Shown here one piece after another: positions 25,297 to 34,863 of a stretch of 42,170 nt of DNA (its first letter is position 1; every line of letters starts with the position of its first letter). The notes beneath the pieces were generated by a model, which saw only the letters and a program-made list of their open reading frames with translations, had not been told where the DNA came from and did no database searches. This stretch comes from Bacteroidales bacterium (GTDB taxonomy: Bacteria; Bacteroidota; Bacteroidia; Bacteroidales; TTA-H9): NCBI GenBank assembly GCA_028689615.1, contig JAQVCV010000042.1:1-42170 (forward strand), given 5' to 3'. The position numbers and the translations under genes were made by a program.

Positions 25297-25752
25297 ATGA
25301 TGGCACTAAAAAAAACTGCTTTGCTGTTAACGGTTTTGATAGGATTATCTACCGTTGTTACTGCTCAAAAGAGGCATTATTCAAATGGTTATGAACTCGG
25401 TATTCGGCTTGGCGATACTCACGGAAGTAGCGCAAGCATTGATGCCATGATACCTTTTGGAGGGAGCAGGATACACGCCGATGCAAGTTTCTGGGACAAC
25501 GGCGTAACATTGGCTGCCCTTTACAATTGGCAGTTTCCTATTGGAAACAATTTCTGGTTTTACCCTGGAGCAGGAGGAGTTATCAACACCTTTGGCGAGT
25601 TCAATCTGGGAGTTGCAGGCGAAGTTGGTGCTGAGTACAAATTTGACATTCCCTTGACCATAGGTATCGACTGGCGTCCGGTGATTGGTCTTATCAACTC
25701 CAACGGGTTTCATGGCGATGGCTTTGGCCTCAACGTTCGCTACCGTTTTTAA
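25297..25752 (+). CDS. Small outer-membrane beta-barrel protein
   Basis: A 151-aa protein with a signal peptide ending VTA before Gln. The mature part alternates hydrophobic and polar residues with many aromatic residues and glycines, and ends in the outer-membrane signature RYRF with a terminal Phe. This predicts a small barrel, probably eight strands. No specific family can be named. It stands alone, divergent from the nitroreductase gene, and ends in a hairpin terminator. Confidence 0.75.
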   Translation: MMALKKTALLLTVLIGLSTVVTAQKRHYSNGYELGIRLGDTHGSSASIDAMIPFGGSRIHADASFWDNGVTLAALYNWQFPIGNNFWFYPGAGGVINTFGEFNLGVAGEVGAEYKFDIPLTIGIDWRPVIGLINSNGFHGDGFGLNVRYRF

Positions 25753-25759
25753 TCAGGCG

Positions 25760-25779
25760 AATGGGGCTATGACCCCATT
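25760..25779 (+). terminator. Terminator after the barrel gene
   Basis: A 7-bp stem (AATGGGG/CCCCATT) with a 6-base loop is followed by GTTTTC, 8 bases after the stop. It sits between convergent genes. Confidence 0.55.
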
Positions 25780-25783
25780 GTTT

Positions 25784-26353
25784 TCAGGACGCCAGAAAAG
25801 CAGTGATGCTTAACAAGGCCTCATGAATAGCGTCGTTCAAATTGTTGTTTACAACAACCACATCAAATTTTTTGGCAAATTCAAGTTCCCATTCGGCCTT
25901 TCCCAGGCGCTTGTTGATACTCTCTTCAGTTTCAGTCCCACGGCCTTTAAGCCTTTGGGCAAGGATTTCCAAGGAAGGTGGAGCCACAAAAATGGTGAGC
26001 GTTTGCTGAGGGAACCTTGCTTTAATATTCAAACCACCAACAACATCGACATCAAAAATAACGTGATTCCCTTGTGCCCAAATCCTTTCAACCTCCGACA
26101 GCAAGGTGCCATAGTAGCTACCCGGATAAACCTCTTCCCATTCCAGGAATAACCCCTTTTCAATTTTATCGCGAAAAGCATCAGCCGAAAGAAAATGGTA
26201 ATCTATTCCATCGCGCTCGCCCTCGCGCCGCTGACGGCTACAAGCCGACACAGAAAAAGCAAGATCAGGTAGTTGCGCCAGAACAGCCTTTACAACAGAG
26301 GTTTTACCAGCACCCGAAGGGGCAGAAAAAACAATAAGCTTCCCGTCCGACAT
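25784..26353 (-). CDS. gmk: Guanylate kinase
   Basis: A 189-aa P-loop kinase phosphorylating GMP to GDP. The Walker A loop SAPSGAGKTS is at 10-19. The GMP-binding segment includes SACSRQRREGERDGIDYHF, with the conserved Arg residues and Tyr. The lid (RLKGRGTETEESINKRL) follows. It lies two bases after yicC on the same strand, a gene pair seen in many bacteria. Confidence 0.96.
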   Translation of the reverse strand: MSDGKLIVFSAPSGAGKTSVVKAVLAQLPDLAFSVSACSRQRREGERDGIDYHFLSADAFRDKIEKGLFLEWEEVYPGSYYGTLLSEVERIWAQGNHVIFDVDVVGGLNIKARFPQQTLTIFVAPPSLEILAQRLKGRGTETEESINKRLGKAEWELEFAKKFDVVVVNNNLNDAIHEALLSITAFLAS

Positions 26354-26355
26354 CG

Positions 26356-27228
26356 TTATAAAATATTTAAAACCTGCTCTTTAATTTTCTCTAATTCGTC
26401 TTTCATTTCTACAACCAATTGCTGCATAGAGGCATCGTTTGCTTTGGATCCAATGGTATTAATTTCGCGCCCCATTTCCTGAGCCACAAAACCCAATTTT
26501 CTGCCTGCCGACTCGTCGTTGGAAAGGGTGTCGATGAAATAACTGATGTGCTTGGTCAATCTAACTTTCTCTTCGTTAACATCAATTTTCTCCAGGTAAT
26601 AAATCAACTCCTGTTCGAATCGATTTTCATCAATTTTCAATTCATTCACCGACAACAGATCACGACGGATACGATCGCGAACCTGGTCCATTCTGCTCTG
26701 TTCAAACGGCTCGAGTGCGGCAAAAAGGGTGTCGATTTTTTGAACCCTGTTTTTCAAATCAGCGGCAAGAACCAACCCCTCGTTTCTACGAAATTCATCG
26801 GCCTTTAACAAGGCCTCTTTAACAGCTTGCATCAATGCCACCTTTTCGCGGTCGCTGATCTCTTCTGACGACGATTTCACAACATCGGGCATCCGTACCA
26901 ATAACGAAATAAAATCGGCCGGTTCGGAAACACCCAGTCGTTCTGCCAGTTTTTTCAATTCACCATGATAGCCCGCCGCCAATTCGTGATTGATGGAGTG
27001 GGAAGCAGCCAGCCCGGTATCTTCGGTATTGATAAAAATATCGGTTTTACCCCTCTGAACAATTTGTCCGGCCAACGCCCTGATTTCGTGCTCCTTTTCC
27101 CGATACATGGAGGGGTATCGAACATTCAGGTCGAGTTGTTTGCTGTTGAGAATCCGCACCTCAACTGAGATGTTTCGTTCGGGTAACTGCACCATGGCCT
27201 TACCAAAACCCGTCATGCTTTTAATCAT
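26356..27228 (-). CDS. YicC/YloC family endoribonuclease
   Basis: A 290-aa protein of the YicC family, members of which have been shown to act as endoribonucleases linked to mRNA/sRNA decay. The family start MIKSMTGFGKA fixes the ATG at 27228; an open frame extends 31 codons upstream but crosses the promoter. The C-terminal DUF1732 region (KLGFVAQEMGREINTIGSKA) is intact. It forms an operon with gmk, two bases downstream. Confidence 0.93.
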   Translation of the reverse strand: MIKSMTGFGKAMVQLPERNISVEVRILNSKQLDLNVRYPSMYREKEHEIRALAGQIVQRGKTDIFINTEDTGLAASHSINHELAAGYHGELKKLAERLGVSEPADFISLLVRMPDVVKSSSEEISDREKVALMQAVKEALLKADEFRRNEGLVLAADLKNRVQKIDTLFAALEPFEQSRMDQVRDRIRRDLLSVNELKIDENRFEQELIYYLEKIDVNEEKVRLTKHISYFIDTLSNDESAGRKLGFVAQEMGREINTIGSKANDASMQQLVVEMKDELEKIKEQVLNIL

Positions 27229-27247
27229 CGATAGAATTATTATTGGG

Positions 27248-27283
27248 CAAAGGTACGAAAGGTTTGATATGCGCTTCATCAAA
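27248..27283 (-). promoter_or_regulatory. Promoter of yicC-gmk
   Basis: On the minus strand TTTG (27283-27280) lies 24 bases before the perfect -7 element TACCTTTG (27255-27248). The spacing is a little long. The -7 element lies inside the upstream extension of the yicC frame, so it supports the ATG at 27228. Confidence 0.5.
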
Positions 27284-27427
27284 AAATATATCTTTACGTC
27301 ATTAAATAACCACGTTTTCAAACGTTTGCAAATAGATAAGATTGTTCATTTCTAATCTTAATCACTGTTAACCAGTATTGTATAAAAAAAGTCTCAAAGG
27401 ATATAAACAGATATTTACGGTTCTTTT

Positions 27428-29815
27428 ATGAAAATTCACTCAATTGCCTTCATCGCCCTTATCGTTATGGGGTGGCCAGTAGTCAGCACATACTCACAAA
27501 CAAGCCAGCCCCCCGTTGAAACACCATCGGGCTGGCTGATAGAAGCAACCCATGGTGAGTTGGAAATCAAGCTATACAACAATCAAATCGCTGAATTGGA
27601 ATGGATGCCATCCACCAGGATTTCTTCTGACACCTCTCATGCGGTTGTGTTGAAACCTGAAAAAACACCTCATTCTACTACCCGTATATCGGAAACAGAA
27701 TGGCTTCTGACTACCGACCAACTGCAATTCTTACTGGTAACCAATCCATTTAAAATTAGCATTTTAAAACAATCAGACACCTTAATTAGCGATGCAGCAG
27801 ACTTCAGGGTTTTTCCCGGAAACAGCCAGGTTTCGGTTTCAATCGACAGCCTTGAAATGATCTTTGGAACAGGAGAAAGGGCCATTCCTCTCAACAGGCG
27901 CGGTTACGAACTGCCACTTTACAACAAGCCAAACTATGGTTATGGGATAGGTGCTACCTCTCTCAATTACTCTGTCCCGGTTGTTGTATCATCCAAAAAA
28001 TACCTGATGCTGTGGGACAATCCTCAAAAAGGGGTGGTTGACATAGGCAAAACGCGACGCGACCGGCTCACCTGGCAGGCGCAAGGGGGGCAGGCAAGAT
28101 ACTTCGTTGTTGTAGCAGAAACCTACCCCGACCTTATCACCAACTACACGAAATTAACCGGCCGTCAATCGCTGCCTCCCCGATGGGCCTTAGGAAACCT
28201 TCAAAGCAGAATGGCTTATCGGAATCAGAAGGAGGCCGATAGTGTTGTGAAACTAATGATAGCCAACGACTTTCCGATTGATGCCCTGATTCTCGATTTT
28301 TATTGGTTTGGCGACAGCATCAAAGGACATCTTGGCCGGCTCGACTGGTTCAAACCTTCGTGGCCGGAACCAGAAAAAATGATTCAGGATTTCAACAGAC
28401 TCGGGGTTAAAACCATTCTGATTACAGAGCCCTATGTGATTGATTCCCTCGAAAATTATTCCGACGGCGTGGCCAGTCAAATCTTTGTAACCGACACTTT
28501 GGGCCAGACCTACCTCGACACCAATTTTTACTTTGGGCACGGAAGCCTGATCGATATTTTCAAACCCCAGGCACAGGATTGGTTCTGGCGAAAATACCAA
28601 CACCAAATTGGGAAAGGCATCGCCGGATGGTGGGGCGATTTGGGCGAACCCGAAAGCCATCCCTCCGATATAGTTCATGTTAACGGTAGAGCTGATGAAG
28701 TTCACAACATTTTTGGCCATTACTGGGACAAAATGCTGTTTGAAAAATACCGGAAACACCATCCCAAAACCCGGTTGTTTCACCTGCAAAGAAGCGGTTT
28801 TGCCGGATCACAACGCTATTCTGCATTCCCGTGGACAGGCGACGTGGGTAGAAGTTGGAGTGGTTTAAAGGCCCAGCTTCCACTGTTGCTAACCATGGGA
28901 ATTAACGGCCTGGGATATACACACAGCGACGCAGGCGGTTTTGCCATGGGCGAAAAAGATGATGAGCTTTACACCAGATGGTTGCAATTTGCTGTTTTCA
29001 CACCAATATTGCGCCCTCATGGTTCGGGTGTTCCCAGCGAACCGGTCTATTTTAGCAGTGAAACACAACGAATTGTAAGGAGCAGTATGAAGTTGCGCTA
29101 CTCACTTCTCCCCTACAACTACACACTGGCATGGCAAAACGCATCGATGGGTTACCCCCTGATGCGCCCCCTCTTCTATTCCTTCTCACAGGATACAACT
29201 GCCGCAAATATCAATTATCAATACATGTGGGGCGATAACATGCTTGTGGCTCCTGTGTTGGAACCAAGCATCGACACTCTAGATATCTATTTACCTGAAG
29301 GAGAATGGTATGACTACCATACCACCAAACAACATAAGGGCTCTCAATGGATAAAAAAACATGTAACTATCAACACCATACCCATCTACATCAAGGCAGG
29401 GGCCTTCATCCCTACCATTGCCCCCATCAATTCTACTGACCTTTACAATGCCTCTCACTACATTATAAAATACTACCCGTCGGGCAATTCTTTGTTTGTT
29501 CAGTATGAAGACGACGGAATCAACAACCTGGCCATCAGTGAAAACAAGTTTGAATTGATTACCTATTCAGGGACAGAAACAGCCGACGGATGGTCTGTAA
29601 GCATTTCGTCAAAGGGGGATTGGCCCGGAAAGCCAACAATCAGAAACATGACCTTCCAGGTGTTGACCAACCATGCCTGCCGCGAAGTATCGATTGTTAA
29701 CAAAACAGCTCCAGAAACTGCCTCCAGGCCACTTAACCAAACCTTTGACCAGGGTTTTACCACTTTTGAATTCGATTGGGATGGAAATTCATTGAACATC
29801 AACCTTGTGAAATAA
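27428..29815 (+). CDS. GH31 family alpha-glucosidase-like glycoside hydrolase
   Basis: A 795-aa secreted glycoside hydrolase of family 31. The signal peptide ends TYS before Gln24. An N-terminal beta-sandwich (to about 245) precedes the (beta/alpha)8 barrel. The nucleophile is Asp404 in GWWGDLGEPE and the acid/base Asp472 in WTGDVGRSW; HSDAGGF and RPHGSG complete the active site. C-terminal beta domains follow. No T9SS sorting domain is seen, so it is probably periplasmic or outer-membrane associated. GH31 includes alpha-glucosidases, alpha-xylosidases and sulfoquinovosidases; the substrate is not clear. No SusC/SusD pair is nearby. Confidence 0.9.
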   Translation: MKIHSIAFIALIVMGWPVVSTYSQTSQPPVETPSGWLIEATHGELEIKLYNNQIAELEWMPSTRISSDTSHAVVLKPEKTPHSTTRISETEWLLTTDQLQFLLVTNPFKISILKQSDTLISDAADFRVFPGNSQVSVSIDSLEMIFGTGERAIPLNRRGYELPLYNKPNYGYGIGATSLNYSVPVVVSSKKYLMLWDNPQKGVVDIGKTRRDRLTWQAQGGQARYFVVVAETYPDLITNYTKLTGRQSLPPRWALGNLQSRMAYRNQKEADSVVKLMIANDFPIDALILDFYWFGDSIKGHLGRLDWFKPSWPEPEKMIQDFNRLGVKTILITEPYVIDSLENYSDGVASQIFVTDTLGQTYLDTNFYFGHGSLIDIFKPQAQDWFWRKYQHQIGKGIAGWWGDLGEPESHPSDIVHVNGRADEVHNIFGHYWDKMLFEKYRKHHPKTRLFHLQRSGFAGSQRYSAFPWTGDVGRSWSGLKAQLPLLLTMGINGLGYTHSDAGGFAMGEKDDELYTRWLQFAVFTPILRPHGSGVPSEPVYFSSETQRIVRSSMKLRYSLLPYNYTLAWQNASMGYPLMRPLFYSFSQDTTAANINYQYMWGDNMLVAPVLEPSIDTLDIYLPEGEWYDYHTTKQHKGSQWIKKHVTINTIPIYIKAGAFIPTIAPINSTDLYNASHYIIKYYPSGNSLFVQYEDDGINNLAISENKFELITYSGTETADGWSVSISSKGDWPGKPTIRNMTFQVLTNHACREVSIVNKTAPETASRPLNQTFDQGFTTFEFDWDGNSLNINLVK

Positions 29816-29816
29816 A

Positions 29817-29851
29817 AAAGAGAGGCGAAACCGATGGTTTCGCCTCTCTTT
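29817..29851. terminator. Bidirectional terminator
   Basis: A perfect 16-bp stem (29817-29832 with 29836-29851, including GAGAGGCGAAACC) encloses a 3-base loop. A-rich sequence precedes it and T-rich sequence follows. It serves the convergent GH31 and papain-like genes. Confidence 0.88.
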
Positions 29852-29857
29852 GTTTAA

Positions 29858-32800
29858 TTACCTTACCACAGTTACCGAAGCTGAGTACTTTTGCTTGTTT
29901 GCCAAAAGGCTCAAGAAGTAACACCCAGGTTGCAAATGCTTAACCGACAAAGTAACGACTGACGAAACAGGAACCGTTTCAGATGACACCACCTGCCCTT
30001 CGCTGTTGATCCAGGAAACGACAACCGTACCAGAAGTAACCGGCAATTGAAGGGAAACAAAATCAGAAGCAGGGTTGGGGAAAACAATCAACGAGGATGG
30101 TTCCGACGAGGGTTGGTCGGCCCCCGATGCCTTTGTAACATTCACGTAAGCCTTACGGCAAATGGTTCGGCTCAGCCCCTTTTTCCATGCAGTAAGTTTC
30201 ACATCATAAACACCTTCAGATGGATAAACCACCTTAGGATTTGCTTCAGAGGAGACAGAAGGTGTTGCCCCTGTGAACTCCCATTGCCGTGATTCGATAT
30301 CGGAAAAAGAATCGTCGAAAAAACTAACAGTATCTCTGGTTGATACAAAACGATTGCCAGCATGAAAGAGGGGCTGAATACCCGACGTATCAATCCCAAG
30401 GAAATCGCAATACGACCCAATCAGTTTACGCATCGGCAAAGGATAAACCGGTTGCATATTGCCTAACTCGGCGATGCTACCGATTACCTTATAGGAGGTG
30501 TCTTTGTTGTAAACAATGATTTTAGGTTGAGCAATATCACTAACAAACAAAGGTTTGCTGTTGCCAACCATGCTCATGGAATAAGTCGAGACGTTGTTCC
30601 CTAAAACAAGTTTCACCCTTTGTGAAGCCATCGAGTTGTCGGGATGACCAACCAGGCTGTCGTATCGGTTTACAGCAGAGGAGGTAGTTGAATATTTTAA
30701 ATACTTGTTGAAACGCGTTTTAAAAGAGTAATGCCAAAAGTTAAAGCCCTCAACATACAAGTTCTTTCGTTGGTAAAGGTAATCGGCAAAACGTCCGGCT
30801 TCCTCAACCGAAAGGTTGTGCTGGTTGGCCTGAGACCCTAAAAGCAGGAATATGGCCGGCGAATTGAAATCGACCGTAGCTCCTTTCACCCTGCGATTGG
30901 CAATGCCCATCAATTCAAAATACTTTTGCAGTGTATCGGCCGTGAACGATTTCTTTGCTGCATCAGCAATCAAGACCGCCGCCTGACCCACAGTTAAAGA
31001 AATTGAGAAATCCTTCGAAAAACCCGAGGCATCGTTCAGATTAAGCACCAACTGACAATTGGTGCCGGGCTCAATTTCCCTTCCGGCATGAAGCGTAAAC
31101 CTTCTTGATCCATACCGGCCAGAAGGGAGCGCTACCGGATTTGAAGAAGCAGTATCGTGAACAACAATGAACTCATTTTGCGATACAAGCTTCCACGAAA
31201 GATGATCGAGCGATACATCGGAAACATTGGCTGCCGTAACCACCAAATCAGCCGTCTCACCCGGATCAAGCCTGAAGTTATGCCCATCATCTATTTGGGA
31301 AGCCATGATTGAAACCATGGGAAGGGTTATCCTCACGGGGCAATAAACTGAACGGCTTAATTGCGGCGAATTCAAGGCCAATCGGAAAGAGACCTCATCG
31401 GCGCTTGAAAATCCTTTCTTTGCTACAAATTTGACCTGGTTATCAATGGCGGTGGTTCCACCTGGTTCAAGGTTTATATTTTCAACCACCGAATGCTCCA
31501 TTCTGATCAGAGGATGTGTGGTTGAAACAACCAGAGAAGCCTGTTGCAAAGAGTGTTCCGATAGATTTGCAAGGTTTATATTGAGGAAAAACACAGAATC
31601 GTTTTGATTAGATTTCAACGCAACTGCATTAGCAGCAATGCTGTTGTAAAAATTGAAATCCTTAACCGACCACCTTTTCTGGTCATCGGTAACCTTTACC
31701 TTTAAATGATAACCTGTGGTATCAGTCGGTGGATTAAAAGTCAGTAACCCATTGCTGGTAATATGAAAACCTGCCGGAGGTTGTTCGGGAAGGAAAGTAA
31801 GACAATGGTGAGCATGGATATCGGACTCCACATAAGGAATCAGGCGAAAATCGGAATTGTTGCCACGAGAAACTCCGGAATAAACTATTTCGGGGCTACT
31901 TCCTGTGAATGGGGGCCTAAAAATTTCAATTTTCCCTGATGGATACAATGCGACAGCTGGCATAAGGGTATCGCCTGTAAGGTGTGAAACTATATGCCAT
32001 TGTATTAAAACCTTGTCGTCGCGCACTTCCGCCATGATAAGGTCACCTTCGGGTCTGTAGAAATTCCCACTCATAGAATAGCCCCCGGCAATACAAAAAC
32101 GCTCTTTCAGATAAGCTAATCCATCGCGGATATAGGCATAGGGATAAGAAAGGCTGTCGAAATTGATAGTACCGTTATCGCCGATATAGAGCGTTGAGAA
32201 TTTTTTACCATAGAACGGGAATTCAAATGGAATGTCGAGATAAGCCAATCGTGTTCTTGTGTAGCGAATTGGCAGAGGCATGACATTGGATGGCGGTTGT
32301 TGGGCATTGGTCTCAGACATCTGATAATTACACTGAATATCATACCTATAAGGTGCCATTCCGCCAGTTGCTTCTATTTGTTTTGAAAGTGGAATTCCGG
32401 CCACAAACGCGAGGTTTTCGGGTGTTGTAATGACTGGCTGGTTGTTGGTTTCCACCGATACCAGAACAGGAACAAGTGTGCGCACAACCCCCTGAATGGA
32501 CAGGTCTTGAACATTACTCACGAATTCCTTCGCGGGGGTAACAACAGAAAACCGGTGAATGATGCCCCGAGACTGACCGTCGTTCACGTCGCGTTGATCA
32601 ACCACGAAGAAAACCTTGAAAGGCTTTCCGGCTTCCACGTACGAAAGAAGCGGCGTGAGATCCAGGGCAGCCTCCAATTGTTCGCCATTAGCAGCCGAAT
32701 CGTTTCCAGAAAGGTTATGCGCGTGACCCAGATAGTTGAAAATCTGATAATCTCTGATCACTTCAGGATACGCGCGACTGGTATCCGCGGCTATACCTGC

Positions 32801-33817
32801 CTTTAGGCTGAGTCGGTTGCGCATGTTGTGACTGATCAAAAACTTGGCTGTCATCAACGGGGTATAGCTCTTTTTTACTTTCACAACATAGGCACATTCG
32901 TTTGGGGCGCCCCAGTTTTCAATTCCCTGGGCAAAGGCACTGTACATTAAATAGAACTTCCCGTTGGTGCCCCACTCTTCCCCGTAACTGTTTACAACCA
33001 GATAACCCCCTATTTCCCAATCTCCCAAATCAATCCTTCCATCGCCATTGATGTCAATATTATTTGTAAAAAGCCCGTCGTTGTTGATGTCGTACCTGAT
33101 CGAATCGCTGTAACCGACAATGGTCATGCCATGAGCCGGGGTGGTTATTATTCGTGCCATCACCAAAAACCCGGCGTGGGGAGATTCGGGAGGAAGCACA
33201 GTATTCGTAATAGGAGGATGAGCTCCATACACAGCCACACCGCCCCATTCGGAGCCGTCGAGATGATCAAAAAGCCAGTTGCGCATGGTGTTTACCCCTT
33301 CCTCGGTGTTGAGCGGAATGCTTAAAACCTCATCAAGGGTGTTGTTCATGGCCCTTACATATTTATCGTAACCACTCATCCAGTAAAGCCCGCTCACAGC
33401 ATGATCGTAGCCAAAATCGGTTCGGGTTGGATTTCCGGCCTCTTTAATCAATTGGTAGCTGTGTAAGAAACTCACCCCATCCTGCGACTCCCCGTCGTAG
33501 AAGTTGTAAGTGAAATTGGTAGCCATAATCTGGTCGTCGGTTTTTATGGTATCCTGGCGTTCCCTGTTGAGGGCGTAGGTGAGTGCATGATAGACGCCCG
33601 AAGCTTGTTGGCAATTGGGAAACCAAATTTGGGAATAAATGGGAGGAAACCACGGCGACGAAGAGTTATCAACCTCTTCGGGAAGAGCTCGTTGAGCCAT
33701 ACCATCTTCCATAACCAATTTCTTAATCAGGTTGCTTTGTTGCGCATCCGACCTGGTTGTGATTAAAGGGTTCAAAATAAACCCCATGATGATGAGCGTG
33801 TTAAAGAGTATTCTCAT
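29858..33817 (-). CDS. Papain-like (C1) cysteine peptidase, multidomain T9SS cargo
   Basis: A 1319-aa secreted protein. The signal peptide ends SDA before Gln26. The peptidase domain (about 45-300) has the papain layout: oxyanion Gln63 six residues before Cys69 (QIWFPNCQQASG), His229 (AHGMTIVGY) and Asn276 (VVNSYGEEWG). Between His and Asn lie two Asp-rich, EF-hand-like loops (243-248 and 255-263) that may bind calcium. A putative Ig-like domain, apparently split by a nidogen-like insert (FPFYGKKFSTLYIGDNG), then beta-rich regions and a PKD domain (about 1170-1240) follow. The last ~80 residues, from FPNPAS, are a type A T9SS sorting domain. It is probably a surface protease; substrates are unknown. 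Confidence 0.85.
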   Translation of the reverse strand: MRILFNTLIIMGFILNPLITTRSDAQQSNLIKKLVMEDGMAQRALPEEVDNSSSPWFPPIYSQIWFPNCQQASGVYHALTYALNRERQDTIKTDDQIMATNFTYNFYDGESQDGVSFLHSYQLIKEAGNPTRTDFGYDHAVSGLYWMSGYDKYVRAMNNTLDEVLSIPLNTEEGVNTMRNWLFDHLDGSEWGGVAVYGAHPPITNTVLPPESPHAGFLVMARIITTPAHGMTIVGYSDSIRYDINNDGLFTNNIDINGDGRIDLGDWEIGGYLVVNSYGEEWGTNGKFYLMYSAFAQGIENWGAPNECAYVVKVKKSYTPLMTAKFLISHNMRNRLSLKAGIAADTSRAYPEVIRDYQIFNYLGHAHNLSGNDSAANGEQLEAALDLTPLLSYVEAGKPFKVFFVVDQRDVNDGQSRGIIHRFSVVTPAKEFVSNVQDLSIQGVVRTLVPVLVSVETNNQPVITTPENLAFVAGIPLSKQIEATGGMAPYRYDIQCNYQMSETNAQQPPSNVMPLPIRYTRTRLAYLDIPFEFPFYGKKFSTLYIGDNGTINFDSLSYPYAYIRDGLAYLKERFCIAGGYSMSGNFYRPEGDLIMAEVRDDKVLIQWHIVSHLTGDTLMPAVALYPSGKIEIFRPPFTGSSPEIVYSGVSRGNNSDFRLIPYVESDIHAHHCLTFLPEQPPAGFHITSNGLLTFNPPTDTTGYHLKVKVTDDQKRWSVKDFNFYNSIAANAVALKSNQNDSVFFLNINLANLSEHSLQQASLVVSTTHPLIRMEHSVVENINLEPGGTTAIDNQVKFVAKKGFSSADEVSFRLALNSPQLSRSVYCPVRITLPMVSIMASQIDDGHNFRLDPGETADLVVTAANVSDVSLDHLSWKLVSQNEFIVVHDTASSNPVALPSGRYGSRRFTLHAGREIEPGTNCQLVLNLNDASGFSKDFSISLTVGQAAVLIADAAKKSFTADTLQKYFELMGIANRRVKGATVDFNSPAIFLLLGSQANQHNLSVEEAGRFADYLYQRKNLYVEGFNFWHYSFKTRFNKYLKYSTTSSAVNRYDSLVGHPDNSMASQRVKLVLGNNVSTYSMSMVGNSKPLFVSDIAQPKIIVYNKDTSYKVIGSIAELGNMQPVYPLPMRKLIGSYCDFLGIDTSGIQPLFHAGNRFVSTRDTVSFFDDSFSDIESRQWEFTGATPSVSSEANPKVVYPSEGVYDVKLTAWKKGLSRTICRKAYVNVTKASGADQPSSEPSSLIVFPNPASDFVSLQLPVTSGTVVVSWINSEGQVVSSETVPVSSVVTLSVKHLQPGCYFLSLLANKQKYSASVTVVR

Positions 33818-33933
33818 AGATTCGTATTTGGGCCGAAATTATCGAAAAATCGGGCATTTAACATTTCAGACGAAAAAAAAAGGAGCAAGGTTTACCGCCT
33901 CACTCCATAGTCGATTCATAAAATGTTTGCTTC

Positions 33934-34749
33934 TTAGGGTAATGAATTTATAAACTGCTGGTAACGATCTACAAAAACTTCACCGTGTTGGCCACCCTGA
34001 CTTTGAAAAATTTCGTTTATTTTTTCCAGACGGTCTTCGGGCGAAGGGTGGGTGCTTAAGAAAGTTGGCGGATGGGGCTGCCCTTCAAGTTTTGCAAAGA
34101 AGTCGCCCAGGCTTGCAGCATCGTAACTGGTAGGATACAGAAATTTAACAGCATATTCATCGGCCTCATACTCGTTGGAGCGACTAAAAGCCAGAGTGCC
34201 CAGACCTCCGGCCAGATCGGCGATGATTTGTTCGAGTGTCGAGGCGTTGTTGCCTAGTAAAATACCCAGCAGAATCTGAATACCATAGGCTCTGGTCAGT
34301 TGATCGGTGCTGTGGCGTCGATCGGCATGAGCCATTTCATGTGCCATCACTCCTGCAAACTGCGCCTCGTTGTCGAGCAGTTTGATAAGCCCGGTATAAT
34401 AATACATATTGCCGCCCGGTACACAGAAAGCGTTCACCACGCTGTCGTTTTTAATGATTCGGCAACGCCATTGAAAGCGCTGCGCGTAAAACACTTTACC
34501 TCCGGCCAAAATATTGTTGCGAATCCGGTAGAGGTGGGCATAAGCGGCGGCATGACTTGCGGAATCAAGAACGGGATACTCCTGGGGGTTGGCAGCGATT
34601 TCTGCATCAACCTGCTGCCCAAGCGAAATGTCGTCGTCAACCGAGAAAACATTGATGGTGGGATCGTCGGAGTTTTCGGAACAACCAACCACAAGAAACA
34701 GCATTGATAAAAGAATAACCGAATGGCTGAATATTCTTCTGATGTTCAT
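33934..34749 (-). CDS. M48 family metallopeptidase lipoprotein
   Basis: A 271-aa periplasmic zinc peptidase of the M48 family. The lipobox VVGC places lipidated Cys at residue 23. The zinc site is HEMAH at 137-141, with third ligand Glu193 in the SRSNEYEADEYA segment. Members such as BepA and LoiP act in outer-membrane protein quality control. No TPR domain follows, unlike BepA. It lies between the papain-like gene and the second response regulator gene on the same strand, with gaps of about 115 bases on each side. Confidence 0.92.
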   Translation of the reverse strand: MNIRRIFSHSVILLSMLFLVVGCSENSDDPTINVFSVDDDISLGQQVDAEIAANPQEYPVLDSASHAAAYAHLYRIRNNILAGGKVFYAQRFQWRCRIIKNDSVVNAFCVPGGNMYYYTGLIKLLDNEAQFAGVMAHEMAHADRRHSTDQLTRAYGIQILLGILLGNNASTLEQIIADLAGGLGTLAFSRSNEYEADEYAVKFLYPTSYDAASLGDFFAKLEGQPHPPTFLSTHPSPEDRLEKINEIFQSQGGQHGEVFVDRYQQFINSLP

Positions 34750-34863
34750 AAATCAAAATTTTAGTTGGTAAAAATACAAAAAAAGCCGGCTAAAGATCAA
34801 ACAGTTTGCCAAGAGCACCAACCGAAGAAAACGAATAAACAGGCCAACATTCAGTTCTCTACA

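Noticed and set aside
27229-27321. 31-residue N-terminal extension of YicC
   Set aside because: It crosses the -7 element and departs from the family start MIKSMTGFG.
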